NCBI GenBank assembly: GCA_041642315.1
Contig: JBEPWQ010000083.1
Coordinates: 1-13,209 of the forward strand
DNA length: 13,209 nucleotides
Direction: 5' to 3'
From: JAABSQ01 sp041642315
Lineage (GTDB): Bacteria > Desulfobacterota > Desulfobacteria > Desulfobacterales > Desulfococcaceae
The number at the start of each line of letters is the position of its first letter. Position 1 is the stretch's first letter. The notes below the pieces were generated by a model. The model was not told the DNA's origin and searched no databases. It saw only the letters and a program-made list of their open reading frames with translations. Positions 7,076-13,209 of the stretch are shown piece by piece. Both the position numbers and the translations under genes were made by a program.

Positions 7076-8688
7076 AAATTCATTATTTCACTGCAAGGAA
7101 ACACCCCCGATCCCGACCCTATCCCTCGGGTTCACGGAGATGGGCGGTTGCATTCTTCGCGTTGACCATTCTGACCGCTCTTCCGGCATACGGCGGGTAC
7201 AGCGACATGAAAGCGGCCATCAAGGAATATGAACCACCGAGCTATGTCCGGCGACAGGCCAATCCGCCCGAAGCGGCGCCTGAAAGGGTGCCGGAGCCGG
7301 CCCCGGATCTGGAAGCGTTCGAAGCGGCCCGGCGATCGCTGGAAACCATGAAAGAACAGTGGGCGGACATCATCGAGACACCGGAAGACACCGACATCGC
7401 CTTTATCCACCCCGATCCCGACCTGATGGCGCGGCTGCGGTCGACGGCCGACAATCCGAATGCTGCGGTCGAAGAATTGAAAGAGACCTTTTCCCTGGAA
7501 ACCCTCGAGGCCCTGACCCTGCTTCGCAACCCCGGGATTGAATCGGCCCGCAAGGATGTCCGGGCGACCCTCGAGTCCTTTTCACAGGTAACCAATCTCG
7601 ACGAGATCCTTCGGCAGTATTCGGTCTTCACCGAAGGGCTCATGACCGGTGTCGGTCCCATTAGGGGAGCCGAACCGGTCCGGTCCCGCTTTCCCTTTCC
7701 CGGCGTCATGGCCCTAAAAGGGCAGGCGGTGGACCAGGCGGTGCGGGCCGCGGTGGAGGAGCTTGAAATCGCCCGCCGGGATGCGGTTACCGACATTCGA
7801 AAGGCATACTGGAACCTGGTCTATCTTCGAAAGGCCCGCGAAATCACCGCTGAAACCCTTGATCTCTTCCGCAATCTCGAATCGGTGGCCGACACTCGGT
7901 ACCGGGCCGGAAACACCAGTTTCCAGGATGTCATCAAGATCGGCATACAGACCAGCATCCTCCAGGAGGAGCTGACCACCCTGGCGGAACGTCAGCGGAA
8001 CTTAGAAATCGGCCTTCTCGAAATTCTGGAGCTGCCGCCGGAAAGCGAAGTGGGCCGTCCGGCCGATCGAACCCCGGCAAAGACCCTGCCGGCCCTCGAT
8101 CGCCTGTATGAACTGGCTCGTGAAAGGCGCCAGGAGCTGCGGCGCATGCGGGCCATGATCGGCCGATCGGAGCGGATGATCGAGATGGCCGAAACCATGG
8201 TCTTGCCGCCCTTTACCCTCGAATTTTCCTATTACGAGGACACCCCGATGCAGCAGGTCGGTTCGGCGGCGACCCAACCGTCCTTTCCTACCAATACCGA
8301 GGCATCCAGGGGATCGGGGCTGCCCAAATCCCCCTGGTATGGCAGAAACGATGCATGGCTTCGGCAGACCTGGCAGAATCTTGCGGGGCTTCGGGCGAAC
8401 CTCAGAAAAGCGGAAGCGGCCACCGACAACCGGGTCCGAATGACCTGGTTTTCACTGGACAAAGCCCTGCGTGAGACCGCCCTGTATCGGAATACGGTGG
8501 TGGATATGTCCCGCTCCGCCCTGGATGTCTCCACCCGGGGCTATGAATCGGGCACCGTCACCTTCGCCGATGTCATCGGCTCCTACACCACCTGGCTAGA
8601 GGTTCGCACCTCCCTGGCCCGAAAACAGAGCGACATCGGCGCGGCCCGTGCCGAACTGGAGCAGGTGGTGGGCACAACCCTTGAATAA
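7072..8688 (+). CDS. TolC-family outer-membrane efflux protein (second copy, N-terminally extended)
   Basis: ATG 7072 overlaps the previous stop by 4 nt (ATGA) behind a GGAGGAAGA. The 538-residue product has a long basic n-region, a hydrophobic core (~24-37) and probable cleavage at AYG/GY, so it is exported. About 90 residues rich in Pro/Glu (45-135) precede the TolC core, and this extension is absent from the first copy. OEP signatures are present twice: TRYRAGNTSFQDVIKIGIQT and RGYESGTVTFADVIGSYTTW, with long coiled coils. The two neighbouring proteins share the fold but are clearly different in sequence, so this is not a recent duplication. It could form an alternative or mixed channel with the first copy, or serve another inner-membrane pump. 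It sits between the first channel gene and the adaptor gene, in the same operon. Confidence 0.9.
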   Translation: MKIHYFTARKHPRSRPYPSGSRRWAVAFFALTILTALPAYGGYSDMKAAIKEYEPPSYVRRQANPPEAAPERVPEPAPDLEAFEAARRSLETMKEQWADIIETPEDTDIAFIHPDPDLMARLRSTADNPNAAVEELKETFSLETLEALTLLRNPGIESARKDVRATLESFSQVTNLDEILRQYSVFTEGLMTGVGPIRGAEPVRSRFPFPGVMALKGQAVDQAVRAAVEELEIARRDAVTDIRKAYWNLVYLRKAREITAETLDLFRNLESVADTRYRAGNTSFQDVIKIGIQTSILQEELTTLAERQRNLEIGLLEILELPPESEVGRPADRTPAKTLPALDRLYELARERRQELRRMRAMIGRSERMIEMAETMVLPPFTLEFSYYEDTPMQQVGSAATQPSFPTNTEASRGSGLPKSPWYGRNDAWLRQTWQNLAGLRANLRKAEAATDNRVRMTWFSLDKALRETALYRNTVVDMSRSALDVSTRGYESGTVTFADVIGSYTTWLEVRTSLARKQSDIGAARAELEQVVGTTLE

Positions 8689-8710
8689 GAAATCATATGG
8701 AGGAAGACAT

Positions 8711-10666
8711 ATGAATCCAAATAGATCCGAAAGAAAATTTCATGTAAAGCTCACTCTGGTCACGGCCCTGGTGACACTGATCATATCCTTTGGAGCGGCC
8801 TACCTCTTTGGCTATATCGGCCCGAGGCAGGCCCCTCCATCCGCGGAAGGTCCGGACACCCTCGTTGAGGGCCCGCTGCTCGGTGAAACCGATGAGGCCC
8901 GGCTCTACACCTGCTCCATGCACCCCCAGATTCGGCAGTCCGAACCGGGCGACTGCCCGATCTGCGGAATGGAGCTGATTCCACTGGAAACAGATGCGGA
9001 CAGCGACGAGGGCCCACGCACGATGCGTATGAGCGAAAGCGCCCGGGCGCTCGCCGAGATTCAGACCGTCCTGGTGCATCGCGAATTCCCGGAAGCCCGG
9101 GTGGACCTGGTCGGAAAACTCGATTACGATGAAACCCGTGAGAAATCGTTGACCGCCCGATTCCCGGCCCGAATCGATGAACTCTACGTCAATTTTACCG
9201 GCATTCGAGTCAAACAGGGTGAACACCTGGCCGAGGTCTACAGCCCGGAATTGCTCAGCGCCCAGCGGGAGCTTCTCACGGCGCATCGAAGCGATCCCGA
9301 CAGCTTCATGGCCCGTGCTGCACGGGAGAAGCTGCTCCTTTGGGATCTGTTGCCCGATCAGATCGATGCGATTATCGAAAGCGAGGAAGCTCGGGATCAT
9401 TTCGTTTTGAAGGCGCCCATCGGAGGGGTGGTCGTCGGAAAAAACGTCAAGGAAGGCGACTACGTGAAAACAGGCGAGCCGCTCTTCCGTATCGTCGATC
9501 TGAGCCGATTGTGGCTCTATCTAGACGCGTATGAGTCCGACCTGATCTGGCTGCGATACGGCCAGGACGTGGCCTTCACGGTTGAAGCCTTTCCAGGCGA
9601 AACCTTTCACGGCCGGATCGCGTTTATCGAACCCGAGGTGGATCGCAAGACCCGAACGGTATCGGTTCGGGTTAATGTGAACAACGCAGATACGCGTCTG
9701 AAGCCCGGAATGTTCGTCCGCGGCACGGTCAAGATCAAAATGGCCGAAGGCGGCAAAGTGTACGCACCCGAATTCGCCGGCAAATGGATCAGTCCGATGC
9801 ATCCTGAAATCGTCAGAGACAAACCAGGTCAGTGCGATGTCTGCGGCATGGACCTTGTGCCGGCGGAAGAACTCGGCTACGTCGAAAATCCGGACGAATC
9901 GGCCCCGCTCATCATTCCGGCCTCATCGGTGTTGCGCACAGGCAGGCGAGCGGTGGTGTATGTTCAGCAACCCGAGGCCGAACGGCCCACTTATGAAGGA
10001 CGGGAAATCGTGCTGGGACCGCGCGCAGGGGATGCCTTCCTCGTCACCGCCGGATTGGACGCGGGCGAGCGCATCGTCACCAAGGGCGCGTTCAAGATCG
10101 ACAGCGCCCTGCAGATTCAGGCCAAACCGAGCATGATGAATCCGGAAGGCGGCGGCCCGATGCCCGGACACGATCACGGCGGAGATTCCGGCGGAAGCGC
10201 CGAAGGTGATCATTCGCAACACCGGGAAACGGCGGGTCTCGACATCCCACCCGATCTTGCTTCGAAACTGATCGACCCCTATCTTCGGGTTCAGTCTGCG
10301 CTGGCGGCGGACAACCTGGCCGAAGCCAAAGCCGGTGCAAAGGAGATGATGGACATCACCGGCCATTCGGGTCCATTGCCCGATCTGCTGCATGATATGC
10401 TCGCGGCGGATACGCTGGACGCGTTTCGCAAACCTCATTTCGAGACTCTTTCCAATGCGATGATTGCAGCCGCCAAAGCCGAACCGTCCGCTTTCGGCGG
10501 TGAGTTATTGATCATGCACTGCCCGATGGTCTACGGCGACCGCGGTGCGGATTGGCTGCAACGCTCCGAGCCGCTGCAAAACCCGTATTTCGGAGCGATG
10601 ATGCTCCGATGCGGCGAGGTGAAAGAAACCATTCGGGAAAACGGAAACGGCGCTCATGACCACTGA
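8711..10666 (+). CDS. cusB: CusB-like RND periplasmic adaptor with two heavy-metal-binding modules and DUF3347-like tail
   Basis: ATG 8711 follows GGAGGA at a spacing of 6; an upstream in-frame ATG (8648) overlaps the previous gene and has no ribosome site. The 651 residues begin with a membrane anchor (~12-36). A heavy-metal-binding module (64-93) has C68, M70, H71, C82, C85 and M87. Lipoyl halves (~150-183, ~231-258), a short hairpin and a beta-barrel (~259-345) follow. A second metal module (358-388) keeps M363, H364, C375, C378 and M380 but lacks the first cysteine. A membrane-proximal domain (~395-475) leads to a His/Gly linker (H487, H489, H501, H504), and a DUF3347-like domain (~510-645) has HCPM (603-606), NPYFG and LRCGEVKET. 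The protein should bridge the pump and channel and hand over Cu(I)/Ag(I). Cys/Met/His ligands favour monovalent ions over Zn or Co. The ATG of the next gene lies inside its last codons. Confidence 0.93.
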   Translation: MNPNRSERKFHVKLTLVTALVTLIISFGAAYLFGYIGPRQAPPSAEGPDTLVEGPLLGETDEARLYTCSMHPQIRQSEPGDCPICGMELIPLETDADSDEGPRTMRMSESARALAEIQTVLVHREFPEARVDLVGKLDYDETREKSLTARFPARIDELYVNFTGIRVKQGEHLAEVYSPELLSAQRELLTAHRSDPDSFMARAAREKLLLWDLLPDQIDAIIESEEARDHFVLKAPIGGVVVGKNVKEGDYVKTGEPLFRIVDLSRLWLYLDAYESDLIWLRYGQDVAFTVEAFPGETFHGRIAFIEPEVDRKTRTVSVRVNVNNADTRLKPGMFVRGTVKIKMAEGGKVYAPEFAGKWISPMHPEIVRDKPGQCDVCGMDLVPAEELGYVENPDESAPLIIPASSVLRTGRRAVVYVQQPEAERPTYEGREIVLGPRAGDAFLVTAGLDAGERIVTKGAFKIDSALQIQAKPSMMNPEGGGPMPGHDHGGDSGGSAEGDHSQHRETAGLDIPPDLASKLIDPYLRVQSALAADNLAEAKAGAKEMMDITGHSGPLPDLLHDMLAADTLDAFRKPHFETLSNAMIAAAKAEPSAFGGELLIMHCPMVYGDRGADWLQRSEPLQNPYFGAMMLRCGEVKETIRENGNGAHDH

Positions 10667-13209
10667 GAATTCCCCCGGTCCCCTCAACCGGCTCATCCGT
10701 TTTTGCCTGGAGAACAAGCTCGTCGTGATCCTGTTCACGGCGGTACTGATCCTCTCGGGGATCATGGTGGCGCCGTTCGACTGGGAGTTTGAAAACTTCC
10801 CGCGCAATCCGGTTCCGGTGGATGCGATCCCCGACATCGGTGAAAACCAGCAGATCGTCTTTACCGAATGGATGGGCCGCTCGCCGCAGGACATCGAAGA
10901 CCAGATCACCTATCCGCTGACAACGGCGCTCCTCGGCCTGCCGCAGGTCAAGACGATCCGCAGCTACTCGATGTTCGGCTTTTCCTCGATCTATATCATT
11001 TTCAAGGAAGAGGCGGAATTTTACTGGACGCGCAGCCGCATTCTCGAAAAGTTGAACAGCCTCTCTCCGGGAACATTGCCGCAGGGCGTCTCGCCCCAGC
11101 TCGGACCCGATGCCACCGCCCTCGGGCAGATCTTCTGGTATACCCTCGAAGGGAGGGACGCCGAGGGAAACCCTGCCGGCGGCTGGGATCTCGATGAACT
11201 CCGCAGCACGCAGGACTGGTATGTGCGCTATGCCCTGCAGGGGGTCGACGGGGTGGCCGAAGCGGCGTCCATCGGCGGATATGTGAAAGAATACCAGGTC
11301 GACGTCGATCCCGATGCACTCCGCACCTACGACATTCCCCTCCACGAGGTCTTCAGCGCGGTACTCGGCTCCAATATCGATGTCGGGGCCCGCACCATCG
11401 AAATCAACCGCGTCGAATATGTCATCCGCGGACTCGGTTTTATCGAGAACCTCGATGACCTGCGCAAAACGGTCATTACCCAGCGCAACAACATTCCGGT
11501 CACGCTCGATCAGGTTGCGCACATCAAATACGGTCCGGCCCTGCGGCGCGGCGCACTCGACAAGGCCGGTGCAGAGGCGGTGGGCGGCGTGGTCGTGACC
11601 CGTTTCGGCGAGAATCCGCTCGCCGTCATCAAACGGGTGAAGGAGAAAATCGAAGAGATTTCTCCAGGCCTGCCCCGGAAAACCCTTGAAGACGGAACCG
11701 TGAGTCAAATCGAGATCGTGCCCTTCTATGATCGAACCGGTCTGATCCATGAAACCCTCGGCACCCTCGAAGATGCGGTGCGGCAGCAGATTCTGGTCAC
11801 CATCATCGTCGTGGTGGTGATGGTATTGCATTTGCGCAGCGCGTCGCTCATCTCCGGCGTGCTTCCGCTCGCGGTCTTGTTCTCCTTTATCGGAATGCGC
11901 CTGTTCGGTGTGGATGCCAACGTCGTCGCACTCTCCGGCATCGCCATCGCCATCGGCACGATTGTCGATATGGGGGTGGTGCTGATCGAAAATCTCCTCA
12001 AGCATCTGGACGAGGCGGACCCGGAGGAAAGCCGTCTTGAGGTCGTTTACCAGGCCTGTTCCGAAGTGGCCGGAGCGGTCGTCACAGCGGTTTTGACCAC
12101 GGTGATCAGCTTCCTGCCGGTGTTCACCATGGAAGCCGCCGAGGGAAAACTGTTCCGCCCGCTGGCCTACACCAAGACCTTTGCTCTGATCGGTTCGATT
12201 GTGGTTGCACTGACCATTATCCCGCCGCTGGCGCACTGGTTCATCGCGGGCACCGATCAGGCGAAAGGGCCGCGGTGGTTTTTATGGGGCGGCATGGCGG
12301 CGGCCGGTTTGCTGGGTGCTGTTTTCATCTCCTGGTTTCCGTGGTGGCTGGGCGCTTTCATGATCGCCGCCGCACTCTTCCATCTGCAGGCGGAGCGGCT
12401 TCCGGCCGCGGTTCGCCGAGCGGTACCGACGGCGTTTAATTTCCTTGTCGCGATATTCGTGGCCTTCTGGCTGGCCGCCGACTGGAAGCCGCTGGGGCCG
12501 GAACACTACCTTCACAACTTTCTGTTCGTTCTGTTCACGATCGGCATCCTGCTCGGATGCTTTTATCTCTTCATCCGTTTTTATGCCGCGATGCTGGCGG
12601 TCGTTCTTCAATGGAAAACCGCCTTTCTCGCTTTCAGTTGCCTTATTGTCCTCTTCGCTTTTACCGTATGGCAGGGGTGGGGCACGGTTTTCGGGTGGAT
12701 GCCCGAATTCGTCAGAAACTCGAAGCCTTACGTAGCCGCCGCCCATGCCGTGCCGGGGCTCGGCAAGGAATTCATGCCCGCCCTGGACGAAGGCTCTTTT
12801 CTCCTGATGCCGACGACCATGCCCCATGCCTCGATCGGAGAGGTGATGGATGTGCTCAGCAAACAGGATATGGCTATCAACGCCATCCCCGAGGTCGAAC
12901 TCGCGGTGGGCAAACTCGGGCGCGTGGAAAGCCCGCTCGACCCGGCACCAATCTCGATGATCGAAACCATCATCTCCTACAAGTCCGAGTTCATCACCGA
13001 TGATGCCGGACGCATTCTGACCTTCGCCTATGACCGCGCAAAGAACGAATTCATCCGAGATGAGACAGGCGGGCTCGTACAAGATGAGGACGGCCGCCCC
13101 TTCCGGCAATGGCGCGACGAAATCGAGAGCCCCGATGATATCTGGGACGAGATCGTCAAAGCCGCCGCCATTCCCGGAACCACCTCCGCGCCCAAGCTGC
13201 AGCCGATCG
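10656..13209 (+). CDS. cusA: CusA-like heavy-metal RND efflux pump (HME-RND), partial, C-terminus off right edge
   Basis: The frame opens at ATG 10656, overlapping the adaptor gene by 11 nt (ATGACCACTGA), and stays open for 851 codons. RND landmarks are present: helix 1 (~21-37), DAIPDIGENQ, ITYPLTTALLGLP, WTRSRILEKLN, LGPDATALG, and helix 4 with IAIAIGTIVDMGVVLIEN (D438, E445). That helix 4 resembles the Cu/Ag group (E. coli GAMVDAAIVMIEN) rather than the CzcA group with its DFGxxxDGA. M718 and M768 line up, with the same 50-residue spacing, with two of the three copper-binding methionines of E. coli CusA (573 and 623, recalled from memory). The third would lie beyond the window. Two features are odd: a ~100-residue insert with four hydrophobic segments (~532-638) and a ~37-residue acidic insert (~778-815). 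The product is an inner-membrane proton-driven exporter of Cu(I)/Ag(I). No clear Shine-Dalgarno is seen, so translation is probably coupled. Confidence 0.93.
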   Translation, partial: MTTENSPGPLNRLIRFCLENKLVVILFTAVLILSGIMVAPFDWEFENFPRNPVPVDAIPDIGENQQIVFTEWMGRSPQDIEDQITYPLTTALLGLPQVKTIRSYSMFGFSSIYIIFKEEAEFYWTRSRILEKLNSLSPGTLPQGVSPQLGPDATALGQIFWYTLEGRDAEGNPAGGWDLDELRSTQDWYVRYALQGVDGVAEAASIGGYVKEYQVDVDPDALRTYDIPLHEVFSAVLGSNIDVGARTIEINRVEYVIRGLGFIENLDDLRKTVITQRNNIPVTLDQVAHIKYGPALRRGALDKAGAEAVGGVVVTRFGENPLAVIKRVKEKIEEISPGLPRKTLEDGTVSQIEIVPFYDRTGLIHETLGTLEDAVRQQILVTIIVVVVMVLHLRSASLISGVLPLAVLFSFIGMRLFGVDANVVALSGIAIAIGTIVDMGVVLIENLLKHLDEADPEESRLEVVYQACSEVAGAVVTAVLTTVISFLPVFTMEAAEGKLFRPLAYTKTFALIGSIVVALTIIPPLAHWFIAGTDQAKGPRWFLWGGMAAAGLLGAVFISWFPWWLGAFMIAAALFHLQAERLPAAVRRAVPTAFNFLVAIFVAFWLAADWKPLGPEHYLHNFLFVLFTIGILLGCFYLFIRFYAAMLAVVLQWKTAFLAFSCLIVLFAFTVWQGWGTVFGWMPEFVRNSKPYVAAAHAVPGLGKEFMPALDEGSFLLMPTTMPHASIGEVMDVLSKQDMAINAIPEVELAVGKLGRVESPLDPAPISMIETIISYKSEFITDDAGRILTFAYDRAKNEFIRDETGGLVQDEDGRPFRQWRDEIESPDDIWDEIVKAAAIPGTTSAPKLQPI

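Noticed and set aside
8648..8710. Upstream start for the adaptor protein
   Set aside because: It overlaps the end of the second channel gene without a ribosome site, whereas 8711 has GGAGGA at ideal spacing.
10512..12236. Long minus-strand open frame of 574 codons opposite the adaptor end and pump
   Set aside because: It is a shadow of the GC-rich pump gene. The translation is His/Asp/Arg-rich without a domain, and the plus strand encodes a clear RND protein.

Overview
The window looks like a Gram-negative bacterial chromosome segment. Periplasmic and outer-membrane export machinery, signal peptides and a sigma-54-type promoter are all present. Gene style, large RsbU-type and Hanks-type signalling proteins and an oversized CusA resemble Desulfobacterota (former Deltaproteobacteria). 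That placement is inference from style; there is no marker gene here.

Layout. (1) Positions 1-1432, minus strand, hold the 5' part of a membrane gene that runs off the left edge. It has three N-terminal membrane helices, then a DUF305 domain (motif MIPHHSIAI), then a glucose/sorbosone dehydrogenase-like beta-propeller. (2) Positions 1433-1874 form an AT-richer divergent intergenic region. It holds a near-consensus sigma-54 promoter (GG-N10-GC) facing right, with two 11/12-identical direct repeats 22 bp apart just upstream. (3) Positions 1875-3692 encode a membrane HAMP/PP2C (SpoIIE/RsbU) phosphatase with a periplasmic sensor region. (4) Positions 3802-5715 encode a transmembrane Hanks-type Ser/Thr kinase with a periplasmic FGE-sulfatase-like domain that lacks the catalytic cysteine pair. 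(5) Positions 5717-7075 and 7072-8688 encode two TolC-type outer-membrane factors in tandem. (6) Positions 8711-10666 encode a CusB-like periplasmic adaptor with two heavy-metal-binding modules, a His/Gly linker and a C-terminal DUF3347-like domain. (7) From 10656 to the right edge lies the first ~851 codons of a CusA-like RND pump, with an unusual four-segment hydrophobic insert.

From the kinase to the pump the genes are spaced +1, -4, +22 and -11 nt, so they very likely form one operon. The phosphatase lies 109 nt upstream in the same direction and may be its first gene. The export part is a complete Cu(I)/Ag(I)-type CusCBA system with a spare outer-membrane factor. The most interesting reading is a copper/silver efflux operon whose first genes are not the usual CusRS two-component pair but an opposed Ser/Thr kinase and PP2C phosphatase, both membrane receptors, possibly under sigma-54 control. 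The divergent DUF305-propeller fusion fits the metal theme, because DUF305 proteins are often found near copper-resistance genes. Function of the signalling pair is inferred from position only.
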